Part shown: positions 23,703 to 34,518 of the stretch, in pieces
Layout: each line of letters opens with the position of its first letter
Numbering within the stretch: position 1 is the stretch's first letter
Assembly: GCF_001428125.1 (NCBI RefSeq)
Contig: NZ_LMSM01000009.1
Location: 1-42,707 of the forward strand
Source of the DNA: Nocardioides sp. Soil774
GTDB taxonomy: Bacteria > Actinomycetota > Actinomycetes > Propionibacteriales > Nocardioidaceae
Direction: 5' to 3'
DNA length: 42,707 nucleotides
Notes under the pieces: model-generated
What the model was told of the DNA's origin: nothing
Seen by the model: only the letters and a program-made list of their open reading frames with translations
The model's database searches: none
Position numbers and translations under genes: made by a program

Positions 23703-24691
23703 CAGTCGACGGCGCCGTCGCCGACCGTGCGGGCGTGCGGGCGTCCGGGGTCGTCGAGGGCCGGCCCGGGCTCGCCGGCGCGGAGCGACTCGAGCTGGGC
23801 GCAGACGGCCGTGCCGTAGAAGAGCGCGATCGAGCAGAGCAGGGCCCACAGCAGGAGCGCGAAGATCCCGGCCAGGGGGCCGTAGACGCCGCCGCTCGAG
23901 CCGATGAGCGAGACGTAGGCCGCGAGGCCGCCGGTGGCGACCGCGCTGAGCACGACCGCGATGCCCGACCCGAGCGCGAGCCACGACAGCGCCGGCTGGC
24001 GGCGGCGCGGGGCGTGGTCGAGCAGCACGGCGACGGTGAGGACGAGCAGGGCCAGGCCGATCGGCCAGCGCAGCGCGTTCCACCAGTCGAGCGTGGTGTC
24101 CGACCAGCCGTAGGTCTCGACCATCGCGTCGCCGAGGGCGCCACCCCCGACGATCATCACGAAGCCGGTGCCGACGGGACCGGCGAGCACCGCGGTCAGG
24201 ACGGCTGCCCGGCCGTACTTCCGCAGCGCCTTGCGGTCGCGGCGGATGCCGTAGATCCGGTTGGCGCCGCGCTCGACCTGCGCCATCGCCGTGGTCATCG
24301 ACATGAGCGCGAAGGCCAGACCGAGGACGAGGGCCACCTCGCCGACCTGCTCGGACTCGTCGCTCTTCTCCACCGCGGTGGTGAGCGCGTCCCCGTTGCC
24401 CGCGCCGGGTGACAACGAGTCGACGACGTGGGCCACGACCGCGGCGGGCCGCTCCTCGTCGATGTCGGAGGCCAGCCCGGTCAACGCCAGCAGGAACGGC
24501 ACGACGGCCAGGCAGGCCTGGAGCGCGAGGGCCCGGGAGTTGGTGAACCCGTCGCCGAAGCGGAACCGCACGAACGACTCGACCGCGATCGCGCGCAGGC
24601 CGTGGTGGCGCGCGAGGTGCCAGGCGTCCATGGCGTCGAGCTCGTCACCGTCCATCTCGGTGGTCACGGGCACGGTCCGCGCGGTCGTCAT
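23702..24691 (-). CDS. YihY/BrkB family membrane protein
   Basis: This 329-residue inner-membrane protein belongs to the YihY family (formerly called ribonuclease BN by error). It has about six hydrophobic segments, the family start AWHLARHHGLRAIAVESFVRF, and ALALQACLAVVPFLLALTGL. AQVERGANRIYGIRRDRKALRKYGRA follows near 140-165, then GSSGGVYGPLAGIFALLLWALLCSIALFYGTAVCAQLE. Function is not established. ATG 24691 lies six bases after TAGGGT (24698-24703, minus strand), so it seems to have its own leaderless promoter; the -10 hexamer includes the TAG stop of the lacI-type gene. nagA is coupled downstream. Confidence 0.87.
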   Translation of the reverse strand: MTTARTVPVTTEMDGDELDAMDAWHLARHHGLRAIAVESFVRFRFGDGFTNSRALALQACLAVVPFLLALTGLASDIDEERPAAVVAHVVDSLSPGAGNGDALTTAVEKSDESEQVGEVALVLGLAFALMSMTTAMAQVERGANRIYGIRRDRKALRKYGRAAVLTAVLAGPVGTGFVMIVGGGALGDAMVETYGWSDTTLDWWNALRWPIGLALLVLTVAVLLDHAPRRRQPALSWLALGSGIAVVLSAVATGGLAAYVSLIGSSGGVYGPLAGIFALLLWALLCSIALFYGTAVCAQLESLRAGEPGPALDDPGRPHARTVGDGAVD

Positions 24692-24700
24692 GGCCGAACC

Positions 24701-25744
24701 CTAGGGCGGGGAAGGGTCCTCGGTCAGGCCGGCGTCGGGGGTGCGGTGGCCGGCGGAGTCTCGGACGATCAGCGTCGCGGGCAGCCGGACCTCCCGGGCG
24801 GGGAGCGAGGGGTCGGCGATCCGCTCGTGGAGCATCGTCGCTGCGCGGGTGCCGAGCTCGGTGAGCGGCTGTGCCACGACGGTGAGTCGCGGCCGGAAGA
24901 GCGTGGCCCACGGGAAGTCGTCGAAGCCCACCAGGCCCACGTCCTCCGGGACCCTCAGCCCGAGGTCGGAAAGCGCGCGCATCGCGCCGATGGTCATCGC
25001 GTTGTTGCCGGCCACGATGGCGGACGGCGGGTCGGCCAGGCCGAGCAGGCGTGATGCCGCCTCGTAGGACGACTGCTCGTCGGAGCCACCCACCACGACG
25101 AGATCGGGGTCGGGGTCGAGGCCGTTGCGCTGCACCCCCAGCTCGAACCCGGCCAGGCGCTCGCGGCTCGTGCCGAGCCCCGGAAGGCCCGCGATGAAGG
25201 CCACCCGCGTGTGGCCGCGGCCGGCGACGTGGTCGACGAGCTCGGCGACGGGCTCGACGTTGTGCACGCCCACCGAGTCCGCGGCCAGCGTGCCGGTGTC
25301 GGCGAAGCGGTCGACCAGGACCGTTGGCACGTTGCGGCGCTCCAGCAGGTCGAACGTCCTGGCCGGCGACGCCGAGGGGGCGAGGAGGATGCCGTCGCAG
25401 CGACGCGCGACCAGCTCCTGGACGGCCATGAGCTCCCGTTCGGGATCGTCGTGGGTGTCGACCAGCAGGACGGTGCGCCCCATCGCGGAGACCTGGCGCT
25501 CGATGGCGCCGACCACTTCAGCGAAGAACGGGTTGGAGATCGCCGCGATCGCCAGGCCCACCGTCTGCGTGCTCCCCGTGCGCAGCGAGCGCGCGATGGA
25601 GTCGTTGACGTAGCCAGTGCGGTGGATGGCCCGCCAGACTGCTGCCTCGGTCTCCGGCGCGATGGCGCGGGTGCGGTTGATGACGTGCGAGACCGTGGAC
25701 TGCGAGACCCCCGCCTCCCGCGCGACCGCCTGCATCGTGACCAT
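24701..25744 (-). CDS. LacI family transcriptional regulator
   Basis: This 347-residue regulator has the LacI helix-turn-helix at the start (MQAVAREAGVSQSTVSHVINRT, then the hinge YVNDSIARSLRTG). The periplasmic-binding-like sensor follows, with SNPFFAEVVGAIERQ, DHVAGRGHTRVAFIAG and GFDDFPWATLFRPRLT. I chose ATG 25744 because it places the DNA-binding domain at residue 1; the frame extends upstream only as a shadow. It follows the kinase gene by 5 bp, so it is the last gene of the frc-type operon and likely its repressor. Tandem LacI-type operators lie on the frc promoter at 29514-29541. Confidence 0.93.
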   Translation of the reverse strand: MVTMQAVAREAGVSQSTVSHVINRTRAIAPETEAAVWRAIHRTGYVNDSIARSLRTGSTQTVGLAIAAISNPFFAEVVGAIERQVSAMGRTVLLVDTHDDPERELMAVQELVARRCDGILLAPSASPARTFDLLERRNVPTVLVDRFADTGTLAADSVGVHNVEPVAELVDHVAGRGHTRVAFIAGLPGLGTSRERLAGFELGVQRNGLDPDPDLVVVGGSDEQSSYEAASRLLGLADPPSAIVAGNNAMTIGAMRALSDLGLRVPEDVGLVGFDDFPWATLFRPRLTVVAQPLTELGTRAATMLHERIADPSLPAREVRLPATLIVRDSAGHRTPDAGLTEDPSPP

Positions 25745-25749
25745 GTCGC

Positions 25750-26430
25750 TCAGCCCCCGGCCGTGGAGGGGATGAGGTCGCCGTCGAGGCGGACCACCAG
25801 GTCGGCGCGGTCCCGGCTGTCCGCGATCAGGGCAGCGTTGACCTCGTCGACGCCGTCGACCCACCGCTCGGCCGCCTCGGGCGACCTGCCGAACCTGACG
25901 TGGCGCTCGACCAGCCGCTGGCGTCGGAGGTCGGGATCCACGTCCACGAACCAGACCTCGTCCATCTGCCGGCGCGCACGGGTCCAGCCCGGTCCGTCGG
26001 AGAGGAGGTAGTTGCCCTCGGTGAGGACCAGCGGGACCTCGCGCTCCACCGCGACCACGGCGGCGATGGGCTCGCCGAGCGCCCGGTCGTAGTCGGGGGC
26101 GTAGACGACCGGCTCATCGGCCTGCCGGATGCGCGTGAGGAGCGCGGCGTAGCCGTCCGCGTCGAAGGTCTCGGGCGCTCCCTTGCGGTCCGCGAGGCCC
26201 TGGGCGCGGAGTGCTGCGTCAGACAGGTGGAAGCCGTCCATCGGCACCAGTCTCGCAGTCTGCGCGGTGAAGATCCCGACAAGCCAGGCCGCCAGCGTCG
26301 ACTTTCCCGCACCCGGGGGTCCGCAGATGCCCAGGATGGCCCGGCCACCCTCCGTCAGGGATCGCACGCGCGGGACCAGCGGGTCTGCGTGGCCGTCGAG
26401 GACGATGGTCGGAACGTCTCTCAACGTCAC
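25750..26430 (-). CDS. frcK: Sugar/nucleoside kinase of the FrcK-like P-loop family
   Basis: This 226-residue P-loop kinase resembles the uridine kinase/pantothenate kinase superfamily. Walker A is GPPGAGKS (37-44); VPMDGFHLSD is the substrate aspartate region, and VLTEGNYLL and VWFVDVD follow. DLRRQRLVERHVRFGRSPEAA is the lid. Proteins of this type are encoded next to fructose-type ABC importers (frcBCAK of Sinorhizobium) and are presumed to phosphorylate the incoming sugar; the substrate is not proven. I chose GTG 26430, which overlaps the ATPase stop by four bases (GTGA), over longer upstream starts. Confidence 0.75.
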   Translation of the reverse strand: MTLRDVPTIVLDGHADPLVPRVRSLTEGGRAILGICGPPGAGKSTLAAWLVGIFTAQTARLVPMDGFHLSDAALRAQGLADRKGAPETFDADGYAALLTRIRQADEPVVYAPDYDRALGEPIAAVVAVEREVPLVLTEGNYLLSDGPGWTRARRQMDEVWFVDVDPDLRRQRLVERHVRFGRSPEAAERWVDGVDEVNAALIADSRDRADLVVRLDGDLIPSTAGG

Positions 26431-27248
26431 CCCTCTCGCTCGTGGCCGGAGCTCTCGACGCTCGCGGCCCCGGTCATGATCGCCACCCCGTCCGTCATCG
26501 AGTGCGACTGGGGGGTGATCACGCCGGCGCAACCGCCGAGACGGGAGATGTGGATGCGGTCGGCCACGGCCCAGACGTCCGGCATGCTGTGGCTGATCAG
26601 GATCACCGCGATGCCGCGCTCGCGCAGCTGCTCGATCATGCGCAGCACCATCCCGGTCTCCTTGACGCCCAGGGCGGCGGTCGGCTCGTCGAGCACCGCC
26701 ACCTTGGACCCGAAGGCGCCGGCGCGGGCCACGGCGACGGCCTGGCGTTGACCGCCCGACAGGGACTCGACCGCGACGCCCATGTCCTGGATCGTCTGGA
26801 TGCCGAGCTCGCGGACCGACTGTCCGGCGCGCTCGCGCATGCCTTTCTTGTCGAGCATCCGCAGGACCGAGCCCAGCACGCCGGGACGACGCTCCTCGCG
26901 CGCGAGGTAGAGGTTGCTCGCGACGTCGAGGGCGGGCGCGACGGCGAGCGTCTGGTAGACGGTCTCGATCCCGGCGTCCCGCGCGTCCTGGGGGCGCCTG
27001 AACTCGACCTTGCGGCCGTCGAGCCGGATCTCGCCGGCGTCCGGGACGAGGGCACCAGTCAGCACCTTGACCAACGTCGACTTGCCCGCGCCGTTGTCGC
27101 CGATGATGGCGAGCACTTCGCCGGGGTAGAGGTCGATGTCGACGCCGGCGAGCCCGACCACGCGACCGAAGTGCTTGCGCAGTCCGCGGCCCGAGAGGAC
27201 GGGCGTACGGTCGTCCGCCGCGCTGGCGGGTGCGGTGCTCGTGCTCAT
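26427..27248 (-). CDS. frcA: Sugar ABC transporter ATP-binding protein (FrcA type)
   Basis: This 273-residue protein carries a single ABC domain: Walker A IGDNGAGKSTLVK (50-62), Q-loop VYQTLAVAPALDVASNLYLARE, signature ESLSGGQRQAVAVAR, Walker B KVAVLDEPTAALG and switch histidine in ILISHSMPDVW. Ribose-type ATPases usually carry two fused ABC domains; the single-domain form is the FrcA arrangement. ATG 27248 overlaps the permease stop by four bases (ATGA); the long upstream extension of the frame is antisense noise from the permease gene. Confidence 0.9.
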   Translation of the reverse strand: MSTSTAPASAADDRTPVLSGRGLRKHFGRVVGLAGVDIDLYPGEVLAIIGDNGAGKSTLVKVLTGALVPDAGEIRLDGRKVEFRRPQDARDAGIETVYQTLAVAPALDVASNLYLAREERRPGVLGSVLRMLDKKGMRERAGQSVRELGIQTIQDMGVAVESLSGGQRQAVAVARAGAFGSKVAVLDEPTAALGVKETGMVLRMIEQLRERGIAVILISHSMPDVWAVADRIHISRLGGCAGVITPQSHSMTDGVAIMTGAASVESSGHEREG

Positions 27249-28288
27249 GCCTTCACCTTCCGGATCCATTGGTCGACCGAGACGGCCAGCAGGACGAGCA
27301 CGCCGACGGCGAACACGCGCCACTGCTGGTCGGCGCCGGCCAAGGACAGGCCCCTGTCGAAGCTGGCGTAGATCAGCGCACCGAGCAGCGTGCCGACCAG
27401 CCGGCCACGTCCGCCGAACAGGCTGGTCCCACCGATCACCACGGCGGTGATGCTGGCCAGGTTGGTGTCGGCGCTCAGCAGGTTGGGGCTGGCCACGGAG
27501 CTGAGCCCCATGGCCATCCAGCCGCCGACGGCGAAGAGCAGGCCCGCGACGGCGTAGACGCTGAACAGCACGCGCTTGACGCGCACGCCGGACAGGCGGG
27601 CCGCCTCGGCGTCGTCGCCGACGGCGTACACGTGCCGCCCCCAGGCGGTCTGGCTCAGGGCGAACCCCACGGCGGCGTAGAGGACCAGCATGATGACGAT
27701 GCCGAAGTAGATGGCGAAGCTGTCCGGGCCCCGCTCCGCGCCGAGCCGGGCGGGAATCTTGCCGGCGACGAGGTGCGCGTCGGTGAGGTCGGCGCCGAGC
27801 ACGGTCCTGCCCTTGGTGTAGAGCAGCATCACGGCCTGCACGACCCCCAGCGATCCGAGCGTCGCGATGAACGGAGGGAGGTTGAGCCAGGTCACGAGGG
27901 TGCCGTTGAGGGCGCCGCAGGCCAGTCCCACGACCAGTCCGGCGAGGATCGACAGCCCGGGCGACCACCCCTGCTCGGCAGACGTCTTGGCCATCACCAT
28001 CATCGAGAGCAGTGCGATGAAGCCGACCGACAGGTCGATGCCGGCCGTCAGGATGATCAGCGTCTGCCCGAGGGCCAGGATGGCCACCACGACCACGCTC
28101 TTGATCATCGTGGCCTGGTTGGCGGGCAGGATGAACCGGTCGTTGAGGAGCGTGAAGACCAGGAACGACAACGCCAGGACGATCAGCGGACTGAGGTAGG
28201 GGCGGGCGTGCAGCACGTGCTGCACCCGGTCGAGGGGCGTCTCGGTCCGGCCCGCGAAGGCGGTGGGTGGGGAGCTGGTGTCAGCCAT
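27245..28288 (-). CDS. frcC: Sugar ABC transporter permease (FrcC/RbsC type)
   Basis: This 347-residue permease of the carbohydrate uptake-2 (ribose/fructose) family has about eight to ten hydrophobic helices. It shows the family segments [19 protein letters not shown] near 103, [23 protein letters not shown] near 155, [20 protein letters not shown] near 232 and [28 protein letters not shown] near 280. ATG 28288 lies 8 bp past the stop of the binding-protein gene. Overlap with frcA (ATGA) supports coupled translation. Confidence 0.92.
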   Translation of the reverse strand: MADTSSPPTAFAGRTETPLDRVQHVLHARPYLSPLIVLALSFLVFTLLNDRFILPANQATMIKSVVVVAILALGQTLIILTAGIDLSVGFIALLSMMVMAKTSAEQGWSPGLSILAGLVVGLACGALNGTLVTWLNLPPFIATLGSLGVVQAVMLLYTKGRTVLGADLTDAHLVAGKIPARLGAERGPDSFAIYFGIVIMLVLYAAVGFALSQTAWGRHVYAVGDDAEAARLSGVRVKRVLFSVYAVAGLLFAVGGWMAMGLSSVASPNLLSADTNLASITAVVIGGTSLFGGRGRLVGTLLGALIYASFDRGLSLAGADQQWRVFAVGVLVLLAVSVDQWIRKVKA

Positions 28289-28296
28289 CGGTCCGC

Positions 28297-29388
28297 TCAG
28301 CCCCAGCAGCTGTCCAGGCCGGCATCGGTGTCGATGCTGTCGACACCGTCGGCCGGCGTGTCGGTGACGAGCTGGACGCCGGTGTCGAAGAAGTCGAGGC
28401 CCTCGCTCACCTCCGGCGGCTCACCGCCCTCGGCGATGGTCTTGATCGCCTTCACGCCCTCCTCGGCCATCTTCAGCGGGTACTGCTGCGACGTGGCGTC
28501 GATGGTGCCGTCGGCCACGGCCTGGACGCCCTGGCAGCCCCCGTCCACGGCCACGGTGAGCACGTCGTCGGCGGCCGTGCCGACCGCGTCGAGGGCGTTC
28601 ATGGCGCCGTAGGCCGCGGGCTCGTTGATCGCGTAGACGACGTTGATGTCGGGGTTCTTGGCCAGGCAGTTCTCCATCGCCGCCTGACCGTCGGACTCGT
28701 TGCCGTTGCTCGGCTCGTTGCAGACGATCTCGTAGTCGCCCCCGTCGTAGCTGCCGGTCGCGTCCTCGTCGCCGTTGACCTTCGGGTCCTTGACGTCGAT
28801 GCCCATGCCGGTCAGGAAGCCCTGGTCGCGGTTGTAGTCGACCGAGACCACCTTGTCGTCGAAGATGTCGAGCAGCGCGATGACGGCCTTGTCGCCGTTG
28901 AGCTGGGCCCTGGTCCACTGCCCGATGCGCTTGCCGGCGTCGAAGTTGTCCGTCGCGAACGTGATGTCGACCGTGTCCGGGGGGTCGGGCGGAGTGTCGA
29001 GGGCGATCACGAACAGGCCTGCGTCGCGGGCCTCGGTGATCTTCGGGTTGACCGCGGGGCCGTTGGGCACGATCAGGATGCCGTCCTGGCCTGCGGCGAC
29101 CGCCGCGTCGATGGCCTCGATCTGGCCCTGCTCGTCGCCGTCCTCCTTGCCCGAGGCGATCGTGATGTCGACACCGTTGGCCTTGCCGGCCTTCTTCGCG
29201 CCCTCCTGCATGGTGACGAAGAACGGGTTGACGGAGTCCTTGGTGATCAGGGTGACCGCGATGTCGTCACCGCCCGCGGCGTCTGCGTCGGAACCGCCAC
29301 ACGCGGCCAACGAGGAGAGCGCGAGGGCGCCGATGCTCGCCAGGACGTAGCGGCGACGCCGGCTGGCGGAGGTTCGGGTGGGAGGCAT
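28297..29388 (-). CDS. frcB: Sugar ABC transporter substrate-binding lipoprotein (FrcB type)
   Basis: This 363-residue periplasmic-binding protein of the ribose/fructose class has a basic N-terminus and the lipobox SLAAC with Cys30. In the mature part, [23 protein letters not shown] is the classic first strand and helix, followed by [18 protein letters not shown] and [20 protein letters not shown]. The INEPAA segment is what I associate with FrcB. ATG 29388 has AAGGAG about 7 nt upstream. It begins an operon frcB-frcC-frcA-frcK-lacI, the Sinorhizobium frcBCAK order plus a regulator. Fructose or a related ketose or pentose is the likely cargo (inference). Confidence 0.88.
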   Translation of the reverse strand: MPPTRTSASRRRRYVLASIGALALSSLAACGGSDADAAGGDDIAVTLITKDSVNPFFVTMQEGAKKAGKANGVDITIASGKEDGDEQGQIEAIDAAVAAGQDGILIVPNGPAVNPKITEARDAGLFVIALDTPPDPPDTVDITFATDNFDAGKRIGQWTRAQLNGDKAVIALLDIFDDKVVSVDYNRDQGFLTGMGIDVKDPKVNGDEDATGSYDGGDYEIVCNEPSNGNESDGQAAMENCLAKNPDINVVYAINEPAAYGAMNALDAVGTAADDVLTVAVDGGCQGVQAVADGTIDATSQQYPLKMAEEGVKAIKTIAEGGEPPEVSEGLDFFDTGVQLVTDTPADGVDSIDTDAGLDSCWG

Positions 29389-29502
29389 GGTCGGACTCCT
29401 TCTCAGAGGCCGTCGACGGTCGACGACAGTGCGGACAAGAGGGCGCGGAGATCGCGTCGCGACGAGCCGGAGCAAGGGGCTGTGTCGCTCGTCACATCCG
29501 GC

Positions 29503-29541
29503 AGTATGCCTGCGCGCAACCGTATGCGCAACCGTATGCGC
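29503..29541 (-). promoter_or_regulatory. frcB promoter with two overlapping LacI-type operators
   Basis: On the minus strand, -35 TTGCGC (29526-29531) and -10 CATACT (29503-29508) are 17 bp apart. The 16-bp near-palindrome GCGCAACCGTATGCGC with a central CG, typical of LacI-family sites, occurs at 29514-29529 and again at 29526-29541. The copies share four bases (12-bp period) and cover the spacer and -35. Binding there should block RNA polymerase. Confidence 0.75.
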
Positions 29542-29580
29542 GCATCTTTCGGCACGCACCAGTGCTGGAGGATGGACGCC

Positions 29581-31548
<1,968 letters not shown>

Positions 31549-31571
31549 GCGTGCACGAAGTGCCCGCTCAG

Positions 31572-32717
31572 CTAGCGCGAGGTGAGGGCGGCGGCCTCCA
31601 GTGCCGCCACCGCGACGGAGACGTCGGGCAGCGCACGCACCTCGTCCGCGACCGCCCGGCACCGTGCTTGCATCGCGGTGTCGGCCAGGACCTCGACGGC
31701 GGCCGTAGCGACGGCGTCGGCCGGGCAGGTCGGCGCGTCGAGCGTGGCCGCGAGGCCGAGCGCGACGGCACGCTCAGCGTTGTGCGGCTGGTCGGCGCCG
31801 AGGGGGAGCAGCAGCGACGGCAGCCCGTGCGCGAGCGTGGCCATCAGGCTCCCCGACCCGGCGTGCGATACGACGAGGTCGACGCCCGGGAGCACCTCGG
31901 CCTGCGGCACGAAGCGCTCCACCCGCACGTGCGCGGGCCGGGGGCCGAGCTCGGCCGGGTCGAGCTCGCGACCGATCGTCACCAGGACGTCGGCGTCGAG
32001 CGCACCGAGGCCGGCCAGGAGGCGCTCGAAGAGGTCGCCCGAGCCCTTGTTGAAGATCGTGCCGAGCGTGACGTAGACCTTCGGGCGCTCCGCGCGGTCG
32101 CGCGTCACGAGGACGGCGGCGGAGCGGTAGTGGATGGGCGTCACCTGCAGCGGCGCACGTGGGTCGCGGAAGGACGGGGCGAAGTCCGACAGCACGGGGC
32201 CGGCCGTGAGCCGGGTCAGCTCGGGGTCGGGCGCCAGCCCGTGCTCGGCGCGTACGCCGTCGAGCCGGGGCGCGACGAGCTCGGGTCGCACGAGCATGCC
32301 CGAGGCCAGCACCAGGTGGGTGGCCAGCGGCACCCCGGCCAGCTCGGTGGCGATGGTCGTGCCCAGGTCGGTCTCGTCGCGCAGGACCACGTCGGGCCGG
32401 AAGTCGGCGAGGATCCCGCTCACCGCGTCGGCCATCCTGCGGGCTCCGCGGACCGCGAAGTTCTCGGCGAACTCCAGCTCGCTCGCTCCGGCGTCGGTCG
32501 CCTCCAGCGGTGCGGGGTCACGGGTCACCGGGGCGCCGCCGTGGTGGGGCGTGGGACTCGTCGGGAAGGCCCGGAAGCCGGCCTGCTCGATCTGCGCCAC
32601 CAGCCCACCGGACCCCGCGACGGCCACCTCGTGCCCGGCGTCGCGCGCCGCCCGCGCCACGGGGAGGAGGGGAGCGAGGTGGCCGAGGCCCCCGACGAAG
32701 GTGATCAGGACGCGCAT
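31572..32717 (-). CDS. GT1-family glycosyltransferase (MGT-like)
   Basis: This 381-residue glycosyltransferase of the GT-B fold has an N-terminal acceptor domain starting [21 protein letters not shown] and a C-terminal donor domain. The latter shows [12 protein letters not shown] near 215 and the nucleotide-sugar motif [20 protein letters not shown], then [11 protein letters not shown]. Family members glycosylate macrolides, flavonoids, sterols or other lipophilic molecules, often as detoxification; the acceptor here is unknown. ATG 32717 sits eight bases after TAGGGT (32726-32731, minus strand). It converges with yyaL, 23 bp apart. Confidence 0.88.
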   Translation of the reverse strand: MRVLITFVGGLGHLAPLLPVARAARDAGHEVAVAGSGGLVAQIEQAGFRAFPTSPTPHHGGAPVTRDPAPLEATDAGASELEFAENFAVRGARRMADAVSGILADFRPDVVLRDETDLGTTIATELAGVPLATHLVLASGMLVRPELVAPRLDGVRAEHGLAPDPELTRLTAGPVLSDFAPSFRDPRAPLQVTPIHYRSAAVLVTRDRAERPKVYVTLGTIFNKGSGDLFERLLAGLGALDADVLVTIGRELDPAELGPRPAHVRVERFVPQAEVLPGVDLVVSHAGSGSLMATLAHGLPSLLLPLGADQPHNAERAVALGLAATLDAPTCPADAVATAAVEVLADTAMQARCRAVADEVRALPDVSVAVAALEAAALTSR

Positions 32718-32781
32718 GGTGGACCACCCTAGGCACGCGCGACCGTGGCCCGTTGTCGGTCGCTCCCGCCACACTGGGTGC

Positions 32782-33747
32782 ATGCGATCTCGGGATCGGG
32801 TCTCCAGCGGAGCGGACAAGGTGGCGGGCAGGGCGTCGATGGGCGCGCCGGTGCCGCAGCAGCCGCGTCGGTTCTACGACGGCGGCACGCTGCCGAGCGG
32901 GAGCGATCCCGGCGAGCCGCCCGACCCCGGCGCCGACCCGCGCATCGTGCTCGAGCGCCACACCGAGGAGGGCGTCGAGACGTTCTCCCTCGAGCGGCGC
33001 CTGGCCTACCTCGACCGCCACCTCGGTGAGCTGCTCGTGCCCGCCGACGCCGGCTTCCGCACCGACCTGACCTCGGTGCCGGCACTGTTCACCTGGCTCG
33101 TGCCGAAGACCGGTGCCCACCTGCCCGCCGCGCTGCTCCACGACGCGCTCGTCGCCGGACGCGCCGACCCGACGTCGTACGTCTCATCGGAGGGCCACGT
33201 CGTCGACCGGGTCACGGCCGACCGGGTCTTCCGCGACGCGATGGCCGACACCGGCACGGGTGTCATCAGGCGCTGGATCGTGTGGACGGCCGTCACCGTG
33301 GCGACGATCTTCGTCGGGCGTGCCGTGCCGTGGTCCCGCGCGCGCCACTGGTCCTACCGGGTGGCCGCAGTGGTGACCATCGCGACGATCCTCTACCTCG
33401 GCTACTCCTCGACCAGCGACCTGTTCGACCGGGTGTGGGTCGGTGCGGTCGACGTGCCCTGGATGGGGCAGCGACCCTGGTGGGTCGAGGTCGTCGGCGG
33501 CCTGGCCGGTGCGGTGGTGGTGCCGCTCGCGCTCAGCCTGCTCTGGGGGCGGCTGCGGATGGCGGGGGCCATCGCGGGGGTGATGCTCGCGGTGCTGCTG
33601 CACGTCACCGTCGGGCTCGCCGTGATCGGCGCCAGCTACCTCGCGCTCGAGCGGCTGGCCCGCCGCTCGGCGTCGCTCGCGTGGGGCCTGGCCGCGCTCG
33701 TGGTGCTCGGCTCGCTGGTCGTCTTCGCGGTCCTCACCCTCGGCTGA
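32782..33747 (+). CDS. DUF1353 domain membrane protein
   Basis: This 321-residue protein has a Pro/Gly-rich start, then a DUF1353 segment: FRTDLTSVPALFTWLVPKTG, AALLHDALVAG with the conserved His-Asp, and VFRDAMADTG. DUF1353 is best known from phage and short stand-alone proteins. The C-terminal 170 residues add about five transmembrane helices (near 171-190, 196-215, 240-260, 266-290 and 300-320), so this is a fusion or an actinobacterial variant. ATG 32782 has CACACT-N6 before it, a weak leaderless pattern. Role unknown. Confidence 0.78.
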   Translation: MRSRDRVSSGADKVAGRASMGAPVPQQPRRFYDGGTLPSGSDPGEPPDPGADPRIVLERHTEEGVETFSLERRLAYLDRHLGELLVPADAGFRTDLTSVPALFTWLVPKTGAHLPAALLHDALVAGRADPTSYVSSEGHVVDRVTADRVFRDAMADTGTGVIRRWIVWTAVTVATIFVGRAVPWSRARHWSYRVAAVVTIATILYLGYSSTSDLFDRVWVGAVDVPWMGQRPWWVEVVGGLAGAVVVPLALSLLWGRLRMAGAIAGVMLAVLLHVTVGLAVIGASYLALERLARRSASLAWGLAALVVLGSLVVFAVLTLG

Positions 33748-33766
33748 CGCCGACGCTCAGGAGTGC

Positions 33767-34504
33767 TCAGCGCAGCGAGTACGTCGCCAGCGACACGCCG
33801 ATGTAGTGCGCGGCGAAGGCCAGCACCGTGAACGAGTGGAACACCTCGTGGAAGCCGAACCACCGCGGCGAGGGGTTGGGCCGCTTCAGGCCGTAGACCA
33901 CGCCGCCGAGCGTGTAGAGGATGCCGCCGGTCGCGACCAGGGCGAGCGTGGTGATCGCGACGCCGCTGCTGAAGCGGTCGGCGCCCTCCATGAACTGCGG
34001 GATGAAGAAGACCGCCGCCCAGCCGAGCGCGATGTACATCGGGGTGTAGAGCCAGCGCGGCGCGTCGGTCCAGAAGACCCGGAAGATGACGCCGGCGATG
34101 GCGGCCCCCCACACGACCAGCAGCAGCGTCGTACGGGCGCTGCCGTCGAGGAAGAGCAGGGCGTAGGGCGTGTAGGTGCCAGCGATGAGCACGAAGATGT
34201 TGGCGTGGTCGAAGCGTCGCAGGAAGGCCCACGTGCGCGGCGACCAGGTGCCGCGGTGGTAGATCGCGGAGACGGTGAAGACCAGCAGCGCCGACAGCGC
34301 GAACGCCGCCGAGCCGATGCGCGTGGATGGGGTGGGGGACAGCGCGACGAGGACGATCCCGGCGGCGAGCGCCAGCGGCGCGGTGCCGGCGTGCAGCCAG
34401 CCCCGCAGGTGGGGCTTGACCTCGGCCATCTTGTCGGACATCACCTCGCCGGCACGCTCGACGGCGCGCTCCACGGCGTTCTCGACACGGTCCCTCTGCG
34501 TCAT
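33767..34504 (-). CDS. Hemolysin III family (TrhA/PAQR) membrane protein
   Basis: This 245-residue protein has seven predicted transmembrane helices and the three PAQR-family motifs: VSAIYHRG (first His), RRFDHANIFVLIAGTYTP (Asp/His) and FHEVFHSFTVLAFAAHY (paired metal-ligand histidines). By family knowledge these are zinc-dependent membrane hydrolase-like proteins; the bacterial members affect membrane state, and true haemolytic activity is doubtful. The charged N-terminus (residues 1-35) is cytoplasmic. ATG 34504 overlaps the stop of a five-codon ORF (ATGA). Same position and strand as Rv1085c. Confidence 0.92.
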   Translation of the reverse strand: MTQRDRVENAVERAVERAGEVMSDKMAEVKPHLRGWLHAGTAPLALAAGIVLVALSPTPSTRIGSAAFALSALLVFTVSAIYHRGTWSPRTWAFLRRFDHANIFVLIAGTYTPYALLFLDGSARTTLLLVVWGAAIAGVIFRVFWTDAPRWLYTPMYIALGWAAVFFIPQFMEGADRFSSGVAITTLALVATGGILYTLGGVVYGLKRPNPSPRWFGFHEVFHSFTVLAFAAHYIGVSLATYSLR

Positions 34505-34518
34505 GAGGTGGTCTCCAT
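34501..34518 (-). CDS. Five-codon leaderless upstream ORF (METTS)
   Basis: ATG-GAG-ACC-ACC-TCA-TGA reads from 34518 to 34501, and its TGA overlaps the ATG of the hemolysin III gene (ATGA). TATTTT lies exactly six bases before the ATG (34525-34530, minus strand), the same geometry as the other leaderless starts of this genome. Ribosomes loading on the 5' end would translate five codons and restart on the main gene. Confidence 0.5.
   Translation of the reverse strand: METTS

Noticed and set aside
28267..29580. Upstream extension of the yyaL frame
   Set aside because: It is antisense of frcB, and the promoter/operator for frcB lies in between; the family N-terminus begins at ATG 29581.
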